Assembly (NCBI RefSeq): GCF_021602025.1
Contig: NZ_BQHW01000001.1
Coordinates: 248,001 to 312,000 of the forward strand
Source of the DNA: Pseudomonas ceruminis
Lineage (GTDB): Bacteria > Pseudomonadota > Gammaproteobacteria > Pseudomonadales > Pseudomonadaceae
DNA length: 64,000 nt
Direction of reading: 5' to 3'
The notes beneath the pieces are model-generated. The model was given only the letters and a program-made list of their open reading frames with translations, did no database searches and was not told the origin of the DNA. How positions within the stretch are numbered: the stretch's first letter is position 1; each line of letters starts with the position of its first letter. This document shows positions 38,599-47,587 of this stretch, in pieces. Position numbers and translations under genes: made by a program.

Positions 38599-39300
38599 AT
38601 GCCAAAGAAAGTGGCTGTTCTGCAGTCGAACTACATACCCTGGAAGGGCTACTTCGACCTGATCCGCAGCGTCGATGCTTTTGTGTTCTACGACGATGTG
38701 CAATACACCCGTCGCGACTGGCGCAACCGCAACAAGATCAAGACCGCCCAGGGCGAGCACTGGCTGAGCGTGCCGGTAAAGAACAAAGGGCGCTTCGAGC
38801 AGTTGATCAATGAAGTGGAGATCAGCGATCCGAACTGGGCCGAGCAGCACTGGAAGACCCTCGCCATGAGCTACCGGCGCGCGCCTTGCTTCGCCGAGCT
38901 GGAGGGCAAGGTTCGCGCGCTCTACGAGCAGGCGGGCAGCATGACTCACCTGTCGGCCATCAACCAGCTGTTCATCGCCGGCCTGTGCCCGTTGCTGGGC
39001 ATCCATACGCCCCTGTACCGCTCCGAAGCGCTTGGCCAGGCAGAGGGTCGCAATGAGCGCCTGATTCACCTGTGCCAGGCGGTGCAGGGCACCGATTACC
39101 TGTCCGGCCCGGCCGCCAGCTGTTACCTGGACGAGGCGGCGTTTGCCGCGGCTGGCATCGGGCTGTCGTACATGAGCTACGCAGGTTATCCCGAGTACCC
39201 GCAGTTGTTTGGCGAGTTCCAGCACGCGGTGAGCGTAATCGATCTTTTGTTCAACACCGGCGCCGACGCCATGGCGTTTCTGGAACGACGGGCTGCCTGA
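38599..39300 (+). CDS. WbqC-family protein
   Basis: 233 aa. The N-terminal signature QSNYIPWKGYFDLI (9-22) and YDDVQYTRRDWRNRN (31-45) mark the WbqC-like family, found in O-antigen and other glycan clusters, often near sugar aminotransferases. Its reaction is not settled as far as I know; a role in modifying (for example N-acylating) an amino sugar is an inference from neighbours. First gene of the second unit, 51 bases before the next glycosyltransferase. Confidence 0.85.
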   Translation: MPKKVAVLQSNYIPWKGYFDLIRSVDAFVFYDDVQYTRRDWRNRNKIKTAQGEHWLSVPVKNKGRFEQLINEVEISDPNWAEQHWKTLAMSYRRAPCFAELEGKVRALYEQAGSMTHLSAINQLFIAGLCPLLGIHTPLYRSEALGQAEGRNERLIHLCQAVQGTDYLSGPAASCYLDEAAFAAAGIGLSYMSYAGYPEYPQLFGEFQHAVSVIDLLFNTGADAMAFLERRAA

Positions 39301-39351
39301 AAAGGCAGGTGCCGTGATTGCCCGATTGTGATCTGAACCTGGAGTTCACCG

Positions 39352-42300
39352 ATGTCGAACCCTGCGCAGCCAGACCTGCTACCGCACGAAGAGGCGCTGG
39401 CGCGTTTGCGGCTGATGTTTGCCAAGCCGGAACATCCCTACTACATCTACGCGCCCGACTACCACGAGACGTCCTCAGGGATCGTGTCGCTGCACTACCT
39501 CTGCCATCTGCTCAATCTCAATGGCCGTGAGGCCTATCTATGCGGCGCCCAGGTCGTGAATTCGGACCTCAAGACACCGTTGCTCGAGCCGGCAATAGCC
39601 GAGCGCCACCAGGTGGCGGGGAAGGTGCCGATCGCGGTGTACCCGGAAGTCACTTCAGGCAATCCGCTGAACCTGCCGGTGGTGGTGCGTTTTCTCCTGA
39701 ACTTCGAAGGGTTCATCTCCGGCAAGGCCATGCACGCAAGGGCCGATGACCTGTTCTTCTATTACGCCCCGCGCCTGGCCGAGCACCATGGCAATCCGGG
39801 CGGTGATCTGTTGTGCCTGCCGACCGTCGATATCCAGCTGTTTCGCACTGACCCCTGCGACAGCCCCCGCCAAGGCCGCTATCTGTATCAGAATCGCCAT
39901 CCCCTGGAGCGGATCGACTACGGGCAGCTGCCCTCGGACATCCAGCTGCTGAGCATTGCGAAGGCGCTGCCCCTGCCCGAACTTGCCGGGGTGCTGCGTA
40001 AGGCTCAAGTGCTGTACACCTACGAATGGTCGATGACCTGCGTGCTCGCAGTGCTGTGCGGTTGTCCGGTGATTTTCATGCCAGGGCAGGGTATTGACCG
40101 GACCTTCCTGGAAAACAGTTTCTTTGGCTGCATCGGCTTTGCCATGCTCGATGAGCCCGATGCGCTCGAGCTGGCCAGGGCAAACCTGGACCAGGCCTTG
40201 CCGCGCTACGTCGAACGCACCGCGCCATTCTGGCAGCAGCTTGAAGTGTTCATCGCCAAGACTCAGCTTGCCGCGCGGCGTGAGGCTGTCGGCAACCGGC
40301 TGGGCATGCTCGACTGGTTGCGCCAGCGCTACCCGCAGCCTGGGCAGTTGCGTGTGCTTCAAGCGCAGGTGGCCCAGCCAGCGGCGCCGAGCCTTGCCGT
40401 ACTGGTGATCGATCACGGTGATTCGGTTGCCCTGGCTGCTACCCTGGACAGCCTGGCGCGGGGCCTGTACCGACGCGCCGAGGTCACTGTGCTCGGCCGG
40501 CAGCTGCCGGAAGGCGTTGGGGTGCAGTGGTTCGAAGGCGATCCGCAGGCGCCTGTGGCGGCCATCAACGACTGGCTTGCAGCGGTGCAAGGCGGCTGGT
40601 TCATGGTAGTCGAGGCGGGAGCCAGCTTCATTGCCAGCGGCCTGCTGATGAGTGCGGTCCAGTTGTCACAGGCGCCAGCGCACTGCCTGGCGATGTATGC
40701 CGATGAGGCGCTGCGCCGGGAAGATGGAGCGATCGAGCTGTCGTTGCGGCCCGGGCTCAACCTGGATCTTCTGCTGGCTTATCCTGCCGGTCTGTCGCGC
40801 CATTGGTGGTACCGGCGTGAGGCAGTGCGCGGTCTGCGCGGCTTCGATGATGCGGGCGGACGTGCTTTCGAACTCGAGTTCCAACTGCGTCTTCTCGTGG
40901 AGCGCGGCCTCGACTGTGTGGCGCACGTCAGCGAGCCGCTGCTGGTCGCCGAAAAGGCGGCTGGCGAGCACTGCGCCGACCAGCAGGCAGTTATCCTTGC
41001 CCACCTGCATGAGCGCGGATACAGCGGTGCCCGGGTGATCCCCGTACAGGTGGCGGCGGGAAGTTACCGGATTGACTACGGTCACCCGCGAAAGGCGTCG
41101 GTCAGTCTGCTGATCTACCTGGAAGGGCAGTTGGCGCACTTTCAACGCTGCCTGGAGAGCCTGCTGTCGCACGCGACCGCTGTCGATTTCGAGGTGCTGC
41201 TGATCGAGCCGGGTAATCAGGACCCTGCCTTGCTGACGTGGCTGGCACTGCTTGAGCGCCTTGACGGGGTCAGGCTGCAGGTGATTCGTTTCATGCCGGG
41301 TCAGCCGCGCGCTGCCATGTGCAATGCGGCGGCGCAGGAGGCAACGGGCGAGTATCTGGTCTGGCTCGATGCCCGCAGCAGCGTCCTCGACCGCGGTTGG
41401 CTGCAAGCCCTGCTCAACCACGCCCAGCGCCCTGAAGTAGGCGCGGTGGGCGGCAAACTGCTCGATATGGACGGCAACGTATACCAGGCCGGTCTGGTGC
41501 TGGGGCAGGGCGGCACGGTTGGGCCGGCATTCCAGGGGCAGCCTGCGCAGGCCCTGGGCTACATGGGCCAGTTATGGCTTGAGCGCAACTGCCAAGCCGT
41601 CGGAGGGCAATGCCTGATGGTGCGGCGCGAACTGTTCATCGAGGCCGGAGGCTTCGATGCAGATCCGCTGTTGGCACCCTGGATCGATACCGACCTGTGT
41701 CTGCGGCTGTCGCGTGGCGGCTACCTCAACGTCTGGACGCCCTACGCGCGCTTGTTGCTCGACCAACAATCGGTGCCAACCCACAGCGCCGAGCAGGCAG
41801 ACGCCTTGTATGCAGGCTGGCTTGCTCAACTGGCAAACGACGCTTCTTACAACAGCAATTTCTCGCTGCGTACGGGCGAAAGCTTCAGCCTGGACAGCAA
41901 CGGCTTCAGTTGGCGGCCCTTGCAAGGCCTCGTACCGAACGTGCTCGCTTGCGCGGCCGACCAGCAGGTGGCAGGGCGAACGCGGCTGATCCTGCCTTTC
42001 AAGGCATTGCGCGAAAGCGGCATTGTCGATGGTGTGGTGACCGCAGGCCTGCTCAACCCCGTGGAAGTGGAGCGTGTGCAGCCAGCAAGCGTGATCCTTC
42101 AGCGCCCCCTTGCTGAGGCGGGGCTGTTGGCCATGCGCCGCCTGCGGGCCTTCTCCCAGGCTTTCAAGGTCTATGACCTGGACGGCTACCTGCCGGAAAT
42201 GAACCTGACGGGGGAGTGGGACGCCGACGAGATCGTGCAGCGCATGCGCCAAGGCCTGATGCAGGCCGACCGGGTACTGGTGGCAAGCCCTGCACTGGCC

Positions 42301-42897
42301 GAGTTGCTGCAGGATGAGCATGACGACGTGCGCCTGCTGGAAGCTGCTCTGCCCGAAAGCTGGGGCGCCCTGCGCGCAGAGCGGGGCAAGGGCGCCAAGC
42401 CGCGTTTGGGCTGGCTGGGTGGCAACGACTCGCACCTGCTCGCCGAAGTGGTGCCGGCACTGGCCGATGAGGTCGAGTGGGTGGTGCTGGGCGAGTGCCC
42501 GACGCAATTGCGGCCGTTGCTGGCGAGCTGGCAGCCGGAAATCGACCACCAGCACCTGGCGTCGGCCCTGCTGGGGCTGGACCTGGACCTTGCCCTGGTG
42601 CCGATGGTTGAGACGCTGGGCAACGCCTGCTCCGGCGATCTGCGCGTCCTCCAGCATGCGGCCTGCGGACACCCGGTGATCTGCAGCCGGGTCGCCGGTT
42701 TTGTGGGGGGAGACTCGCTGCCGCTGACGCGGGTAAACAACCAGGCAGCCGACTGGATAGAGGCGATTCGCATGCACCTGCAGGACCGCCAGGCTTCAGC
42801 GTGCCTGGGCGACGCCTTGCAGGCCAGGGTGCGTGAACAATGGCTGCTCAAAGGCGAGCGGCTACAAGCATGGCGACGTGCCTGGCTGGCAGATTGA
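39352..42897 (+). CDS. Giant multidomain glycosyltransferase, second long paralogue
   Basis: 1181 aa, ATG with GGAG eight bases upstream. Parts in order: a GT-B-like N-terminal region (about 35-330: YIYAPDYHETSSGIVSLHYL, VLYTYEWSMTCVLAVLCGCPVIFMPGQG); a degenerate GT-A-like repeat (about 345-570, EAGA at the metal position); another (about 580-830, LDARS at the metal position, QRPEVGAVG, QCLMVRRELFIEAGG); and a GT-B half (about 900-1181, KPRLGWLGG, ending WLAD). The last two parts are clearly paralogous to the 1192-residue protein. Likely transfers or extends the flagellin glycan. Confidence 0.83.
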   Translation: MSNPAQPDLLPHEEALARLRLMFAKPEHPYYIYAPDYHETSSGIVSLHYLCHLLNLNGREAYLCGAQVVNSDLKTPLLEPAIAERHQVAGKVPIAVYPEVTSGNPLNLPVVVRFLLNFEGFISGKAMHARADDLFFYYAPRLAEHHGNPGGDLLCLPTVDIQLFRTDPCDSPRQGRYLYQNRHPLERIDYGQLPSDIQLLSIAKALPLPELAGVLRKAQVLYTYEWSMTCVLAVLCGCPVIFMPGQGIDRTFLENSFFGCIGFAMLDEPDALELARANLDQALPRYVERTAPFWQQLEVFIAKTQLAARREAVGNRLGMLDWLRQRYPQPGQLRVLQAQVAQPAAPSLAVLVIDHGDSVALAATLDSLARGLYRRAEVTVLGRQLPEGVGVQWFEGDPQAPVAAINDWLAAVQGGWFMVVEAGASFIASGLLMSAVQLSQAPAHCLAMYADEALRREDGAIELSLRPGLNLDLLLAYPAGLSRHWWYRREAVRGLRGFDDAGGRAFELEFQLRLLVERGLDCVAHVSEPLLVAEKAAGEHCADQQAVILAHLHERGYSGARVIPVQVAAGSYRIDYGHPRKASVSLLIYLEGQLAHFQRCLESLLSHATAVDFEVLLIEPGNQDPALLTWLALLERLDGVRLQVIRFMPGQPRAAMCNAAAQEATGEYLVWLDARSSVLDRGWLQALLNHAQRPEVGAVGGKLLDMDGNVYQAGLVLGQGGTVGPAFQGQPAQALGYMGQLWLERNCQAVGGQCLMVRRELFIEAGGFDADPLLAPWIDTDLCLRLSRGGYLNVWTPYARLLLDQQSVPTHSAEQADALYAGWLAQLANDASYNSNFSLRTGESFSLDSNGFSWRPLQGLVPNVLACAADQQVAGRTRLILPFKALRESGIVDGVVTAGLLNPVEVERVQPASVILQRPLAEAGLLAMRRLRAFSQAFKVYDLDGYLPEMNLTGEWDADEIVQRMRQGLMQADRVLVASPALAELLQDEHDDVRLLEAALPESWGALRAERGKGAKPRLGWLGGNDSHLLAEVVPALADEVEWVVLGECPTQLRPLLASWQPEIDHQHLASALLGLDLDLALVPMVETLGNACSGDLRVLQHAACGHPVICSRVAGFVGGDSLPLTRVNNQAADWIEAIRMHLQDRQASACLGDALQARVREQWLLKGERLQAWRRAWLAD

Positions 42898-42964
42898 GCG
42901 CCACGCGGCACCTGAACAGATCACGGCGGATATAGGTCCGACCCAACGTTGGAGCTGGGCAAAC

Positions 42965-43693
42965 ATGAACAACACTCTTGATACTTTCATCGGCGCATAC
43001 AGCGACAGTTTCGGCTACGCCTATGACAACAACATCATGCTCAACTGGTATCCGCGGCGGATCATGGAGCTGTGCGGCCAAGAGCTCAACCTGCTCGAGC
43101 TCGGCATCGGTCATGGCTTCTCCACCAATCGGTTTTCCCGGTACTTCAATTCGCACACCGTCATCGACGGTTCGCCTTCGGTGATTGCGCAATTCCAGGC
43201 TCAGTACCCGGACAGTCCCGCGCAAATCGTCGAGGCCTATTTTGAACACTTCGACACCGATCAGCGCTTTGACCTGATCGTCATGGGCTTCGTCCTTGAG
43301 CATGTCGAAGACCCTCAGGTGGTACTGCGCAGGTTCAAGCAGTTCCTCGCCCCGGGAGGGCGGTGCTTTGTCCTGGTGCCCAACGCGCAGTCGCTGCACC
43401 GACGCTTCGGCCATGCTGCCGGGTTGCTCGATGACATGATGGTGTTGGGCCAGGGCGATCACGAACTGGGCCACCTGCGCGCCTACTCGCTGCACACCCT
43501 GACCGAGGAGCTGGAGCAGGCCGGCCTGCGTGTGCTGCGCAAGGAAGGGTTGTTCCTCAAGCCCTTCATGACGTCGCAGATGAAAGCCCTGGATCTGAGT
43601 GATGCAATCACCACTGCCATGTGCACCGTGGCGATCGATTATCCGGAACTCAGCTGCGCGTTGATGCTGGAAGCGACGGTCGACGGGGTATGA
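42965..43693 (+). CDS. SAM-dependent methyltransferase
   Basis: 242 aa from the ATG at 42965. Class I fold: motif I LLELGIGHGFS (43-53), acidic VIDGSPSVI, FDLIVMGFVLEHVEDPQVVLRRFKQFLAPGG and LVPNAQSLHRRFG. Likely methylates a sugar hydroxyl or amine during glycan synthesis; flagellin glycans in pseudomonads are known to carry O-methyl groups. Its stop overlaps the ATG of the next gene by 4 bases. Confidence 0.88.
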   Translation: MNNTLDTFIGAYSDSFGYAYDNNIMLNWYPRRIMELCGQELNLLELGIGHGFSTNRFSRYFNSHTVIDGSPSVIAQFQAQYPDSPAQIVEAYFEHFDTDQRFDLIVMGFVLEHVEDPQVVLRRFKQFLAPGGRCFVLVPNAQSLHRRFGHAAGLLDDMMVLGQGDHELGHLRAYSLHTLTEELEQAGLRVLRKEGLFLKPFMTSQMKALDLSDAITTAMCTVAIDYPELSCALMLEATVDGV

Positions 43694-44538
43694 AAAGCCT
43701 GGTGATCGGCAGCACCTCGACCATTGGCAAGGCTGTCGCCCGTTCATTGGCCCGCCTGGGGCCGGTCAAGCTGGCAGGGCGTCGCGAGGCCGACATCCTG
43801 TTCGATCTGAGCCAGCCCGTGCTGCCACCCGGTGACCAGGCGTTCGATGTAGTCATACATGCCGCTGCCGATTTTGGCGGCGCCGAGCCTGACGACCTGA
43901 TGCGCACCGAACAGGTCAACGGTATTGGCGCCCTGGCCGCCTGCCGCCTGGCCGAACACTGTGGGGCGCGACATTTCATCCTGCTGTCCTCGCGCTGGGC
44001 GGCGCATCAGCCAGGCGATCCGTATTACGGCATCTACGCGCTGTCCAAGCGCCATGCTGAAGAACTGGTCAGCTTGTATTGCCAGGCGCGCGGCATGGCC
44101 TTGACCATCCTGCGCATCAGCCAGGTATACGACAGCCAGGCCCGGTGCCGCGTGCATCAGCCTTTGCTGTACGCCATCGGCGACAATGCGGCGGTCGGCA
44201 AGACGGTCTATCTGTACGGCAGCAACGATGCGCGGCGCAATTACCTGCACCTGGATGACTTGGCTGAAATCTGCGTGCGGGTGGCCGAGCGGCGGGTCGA
44301 GGGGGTGCACAATTGCGGCCATCCGCAGGATCCGCGGCTGTCCGAGATCGCTCAGGCGGCCTTCGCGGCGTTCGGCACGCCGCCAGACATTCGCTTCGTG
44401 CCAGAAAAAGACGACATCCCGGATCTTCCACCCTTCGTCTGCTCCGGCGAATTGTTCGAGCGTATCGGCTATGCACCGCAGATCGGTATTGGCGAAGGTT
44501 TCGAACTGATCAAGACGCACAGGGAGCAGCAGGCATGA
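43690..44538 (+). CDS. NAD(P)-dependent sugar epimerase/dehydratase (extended SDR)
   Basis: 282 aa from the ATG at 43690 (ATGA overlap with the methyltransferase). Nucleotide-binding GSTSTIG (7-13), catalytic Ser in LLSSRW (100-101) and YALSK (Tyr116, Lys120), followed by a substrate domain (RRNYLHLDDLAE, GVHNCGHP). Likely reduces, epimerises or dehydrates a nucleotide sugar. Its stop overlaps the next ATG by 4 bases. Confidence 0.87.
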   Translation: MKSLVIGSTSTIGKAVARSLARLGPVKLAGRREADILFDLSQPVLPPGDQAFDVVIHAAADFGGAEPDDLMRTEQVNGIGALAACRLAEHCGARHFILLSSRWAAHQPGDPYYGIYALSKRHAEELVSLYCQARGMALTILRISQVYDSQARCRVHQPLLYAIGDNAAVGKTVYLYGSNDARRNYLHLDDLAEICVRVAERRVEGVHNCGHPQDPRLSEIAQAAFAAFGTPPDIRFVPEKDDIPDLPPFVCSGELFERIGYAPQIGIGEGFELIKTHREQQA

Positions 44539-45512
44539 GAACGGTCATGGTAACGGGCGTCGGCGCCATCATGGGCTATGGCCTGCTCAAATCGCTGCGT
44601 GAGGCCGACCCGTCGCTTCGCCTGGTGGGCACCGACATCTACGACGATGCTGCGGGCCGGGCTTGGTGCGACGTTTTCGAGCAGGCCCCGCTGACCGCCG
44701 AGAAGCGTTATGCCCAGTGGTTGCTGGAGGTGATTGCCAGGCATGAGGTCGACCTGTTGATTCCGGGCATCGAGCAGGACGTACACTGGCTTTGCGACAA
44801 TCGTGCCCTGCTGCAGGGCGCCCGTTGTCAGGTAGCGCTCAATGACCCGCAGTTGATCGACCTGTCCCGCGACAAGTGGGCCATGGACCAGGCCCTGTTG
44901 GCGATGGAGGAGCCCTGCCGTATACCCAGCGCGCTCAGCGGTGACTTCCACGCGTTGAAAGACGCCCTGGGCCTGCCGTTTCTGCTCAAACCCCGCAAGG
45001 GTTATGCCTCCAAGGGCCTGGTGTGGGTGCACCAGGAACAGGACTTTGCTGCACACGCCGGCTTGTTGGGTGAAGTGCTGATGGCTCAACCGATCATTGG
45101 CAGTGCCGCACAGGAGTTTACCGTCGCAGTGTTCGGCGACGGCCAAGGGGCGACGGGCCCGACCATCACCCTGCGGCGCAGCCTGGCTTCGGACGGTTCC
45201 ACGGCCAAGGCGCGGGTTTGCTCGGACGCTTCGCTTGACCAGGTTGTCGCCAGGTTGTGCCGTGCATTCAAGCCGGTTGGCCCGACCAATCTGCAGTTTC
45301 GCCGTGCTGATGACGGCAGCTGGAAGTTGCTGGAGATCAACCCGAGGATTTCTTCGACCAGCTCGATTCGCCGAGCGTTCGGCTACAACGAGGCGGCGAT
45401 GTGCCTGGCGTTCTACCTGGACCACCAGACGCCGCCCGCGGCCGCCGTCAGGACGGGGCTCGCCGTCCGCTACATCGAGGACTTGATCGTCTATGATCGG
45501 GATCATTTCTGA
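44535..45512 (+). CDS. ATP-grasp ligase, CarB-like
   Basis: 325 aa from the ATG at 44535. A pre-ATP-grasp Rossmann part (VMVTGVGAIMGYGLLKSL, 4-20; VGTDIYD) is followed by an ATP-grasp fold with FLLKPRKGYASKG (149-161) and Mg-binding LLEINPRISST (266-275). Such enzymes join a carboxylate (through an acyl-phosphate) to an amine or other nucleophile. The substrate is unknown; neighbours suggest an amino sugar. It overlaps the SDR by 4 bases and the phosphoesterase by 20 bases. Confidence 0.85.
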   Translation: MRTVMVTGVGAIMGYGLLKSLREADPSLRLVGTDIYDDAAGRAWCDVFEQAPLTAEKRYAQWLLEVIARHEVDLLIPGIEQDVHWLCDNRALLQGARCQVALNDPQLIDLSRDKWAMDQALLAMEEPCRIPSALSGDFHALKDALGLPFLLKPRKGYASKGLVWVHQEQDFAAHAGLLGEVLMAQPIIGSAAQEFTVAVFGDGQGATGPTITLRRSLASDGSTAKARVCSDASLDQVVARLCRAFKPVGPTNLQFRRADDGSWKLLEINPRISSTSSIRRAFGYNEAAMCLAFYLDHQTPPAAAVRTGLAVRYIEDLIVYDRDHF

Positions 45513-46179
45513 CGTCCATGGCAATTACAGCGCGCTGAGCAGGGTGCTGGCCAGGCTCGATGCCTTGGGTGTATCGCGGATCATCTGCCTGGGCGACACC
45601 GCCGGTTATTACTGCCAGGTGAACGAGTGCTGCGATGCGTTGCGTGAACGGGCGGTCTTTTCGGTCATGGGTAACCATGACTGGTACCTGGCCAGGCAGC
45701 AGCGTTGCCCACGTTCGAACAGTGCCAATGCCTGCCTGGACTATCAGGCGGGTGTTATCAGCGAGCAGAACCTGGCATGGCTCGACGGCCTGGCGTTGCA
45801 GGCCTTCGAGCAGGGCATAAGCCTTGTGCACGGTGGCTGGAACGACCCTCTGGATGAATACCTGCGGCCTTCCCAGGCTTATTTCGACGCGTTGCCTGGT
45901 GGCTGTTTCGCGTCCGGGCATACCCATGTCCAGTATCTTTGGCAGGGGCAGGGCAAGGTCTACTGCAACCCGGGTTCGGTTGGCCAGCCGCGTGACGGCG
46001 ACCCGCGGGCTGCGTTTGCAACCTGGGATGGCGAGGCGTTCGAGCTGCACCGCGTCGAATACGACATCGCGCAGGTTCAGCAGGCCATGGCCAGGGCAGG
46101 CTTCACGTCGTACTTCTATGAAAACCTAGACAAAGGCACCCAGATAGGTGGAAGGATCAGCGCCATTCAGGGGCTTTGA
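45493..46179 (+). CDS. Calcineurin-like metallophosphoesterase (YfcE/MJ0936 type)
   Basis: 228 aa, starting 20 bases inside the ATP-grasp gene. All metal and catalytic motifs are intact: DVHGN (Asp7, His9), GDT (Asp35), GNHD (Asn61, His62), HGG (His113) and GHTH (His143, His145). A soluble phosphodiesterase or phosphatase. In this setting it may remove a phosphate from a sugar intermediate or cleave a nucleotide sugar, which is an inference. Last member of a four-gene translationally coupled set. Confidence 0.85.
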   Translation: MIGIISDVHGNYSALSRVLARLDALGVSRIICLGDTAGYYCQVNECCDALRERAVFSVMGNHDWYLARQQRCPRSNSANACLDYQAGVISEQNLAWLDGLALQAFEQGISLVHGGWNDPLDEYLRPSQAYFDALPGGCFASGHTHVQYLWQGQGKVYCNPGSVGQPRDGDPRAAFATWDGEAFELHRVEYDIAQVQQAMARAGFTSYFYENLDKGTQIGGRISAIQGL

Positions 46180-46226
46180 ACTCCCAGCTGTAGCCCTTCT
46201 ACCGTCCTACCTGCGGAAAAACAGCA

Positions 46227-47372
46227 ATGAGCACTGAAAAGATCTTCTTCAATCGCCCGCACATGACTGGCAAGGAGCTTTACTACATTGCCGAAGCCAA
46301 GTTCGGCAATATGCTCGCCGGTGACGGTACGTTCACCAAGCGCTGCCACCAGTGGCTGGAAGCGCAGACCGGTTGTGCCAAGGCGCTGCTCACCCACTCC
46401 TGTACCGCCGCCCTGGAAATGACCGCGCTGATGCTGGATATCCAGCCGGGCGATGAAGTCATCATGCCGTCCTACACCTTCGTTTCCACCGCCAACGCCT
46501 TCGTGCTGCGCGGCGCGGTGCCGGTATTCGTCGACGTCCGTGCAGACACCTTGAACCTCGACGAACGCCTGATCGAGGCCGCCATCACCCCACGCACCAA
46601 GGCCATCGTGCCCGTGCACTATGCCGGGGTGGCCTGCGAAATGGACAGCATCATGGCCATTGCCCGCAAGCACGGGCTGCATGTCGTGGAAGACGCGGCC
46701 CAAGGCGTGATGTCCACCTACAAGGGAAGGGCCCTTGGCAGCATTGGTGATCTGGGGGCGTTCAGCTTCCATGAGACCAAGAACGTCATCTCGGGTGAGG
46801 GCGGTGCGTTGCTGGTCAATACCCCGGAGCAGGTGCTGCGGGCTGAGATCATTCGCGAAAAGGGCACTGACCGTAGCCGTTTCTTCCGTGGCGAGGTGGA
46901 CAAGTACACCTGGCAGGATGTGGGCTCGTCGTTCCTGCCCGGTGAACTGATCGCAGCATTCCTCTGGGCACAGCTGGAGGAAGCGCAAGCGATCACCGAC
47001 AACCGCCTGGCGACCTGGGAGGCCTACCATGAGTCCCTGGCCGGCCTTGAGCGGCAGGGGTTGTTGCGCCGGCCCATCGTGCCGCAGGGCTGCCAGCACA
47101 ATGCGCATATGTACTATGTCCTGCTGGCTCCGGGCATTGATCGCCAGGCGGTGCTCGGCGCACTCAAGCAGCACGAGATCTATGCCGTGTTCCATTATGT
47201 GCCGCTGCATTCTTCGCCTGCCGGTGAACGTTACGGGCGCGCCCATGGTGCCATGGAGGTCACCGACTACAGTGCGCAGCGGCTGTTGCGCCTGCCATTG
47301 TGGTGGGGCATGCCCAAGGGCACCCAGCAGCGCGTGGTGGAGATTCTCGGCGATATCCTGGCCAGGTTCTGA
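46227..47372 (+). CDS. WecE/RffA-like dTDP-4-amino-4,6-dideoxygalactose transaminase
   Basis: 381 aa. DegT/DnrJ/EryC1/StrS PLP enzyme, with the PLP lysine in SFHETKNVISGEGG (Lys185). Long stretches agree with E. coli WecE as I remember it: IQPGDEVIMPSYTFVSTANAF, IVPVHYAGVACEMD and DAAQGVMSTYKGRALG. WecE aminates dTDP-4-keto-6-deoxyglucose at C4 to give dTDP-Fuc4N. VioA-type enzymes would give the gluco isomer, but this one looks WecE-like. dTDP-sugar genes (rmlA/rmlB) are not in the window. It follows the phosphoesterase by 47 bases. Confidence 0.88.
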   Translation: MSTEKIFFNRPHMTGKELYYIAEAKFGNMLAGDGTFTKRCHQWLEAQTGCAKALLTHSCTAALEMTALMLDIQPGDEVIMPSYTFVSTANAFVLRGAVPVFVDVRADTLNLDERLIEAAITPRTKAIVPVHYAGVACEMDSIMAIARKHGLHVVEDAAQGVMSTYKGRALGSIGDLGAFSFHETKNVISGEGGALLVNTPEQVLRAEIIREKGTDRSRFFRGEVDKYTWQDVGSSFLPGELIAAFLWAQLEEAQAITDNRLATWEAYHESLAGLERQGLLRRPIVPQGCQHNAHMYYVLLAPGIDRQAVLGALKQHEIYAVFHYVPLHSSPAGERYGRAHGAMEVTDYSAQRLLRLPLWWGMPKGTQQRVVEILGDILARF

Positions 47373-47408
47373 TACCCAAGGGCGGGCGCACGGCGTAACG
47401 CTGGTCTA

Positions 47409-47468
47409 TTCGACAAAAAGAGCGTGACCTGGCAGTCAGAACGCGCATCTTCACTGTATATTGTCGAA
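47409..47468 (+). promoter_or_regulatory. Inverted repeat and TATATT in the leader of the KAS III gene
   Basis: TTCGACAA (47409-47416) and its exact complement TTGTCGAA (47461-47468) flank 44 bases. A TATATT (47457-47462) that could be a -10 touches the second arm. No good -35. The 215-base gap suggests the KAS III gene has its own promoter. Confidence 0.3.
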
Positions 47469-47587
47469 AACCGGGAGCCGCTGCGCTGCGCCTGGAAAAT
47501 GCTCAGGGATCGGTGCCTGCCGTATCGCCTGGCGTTTGCCGTTGCGCAGGCAGTGGATACTTCGCTGTTATTGAATTGGGAAGCCAT

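Noticed and set aside
32096-47372. Low-GC foreign island
   Set aside because: By eye the base composition and codon use are like the flanking flagellar genes, so recent transfer from an AT-rich source is not supported; not computed.
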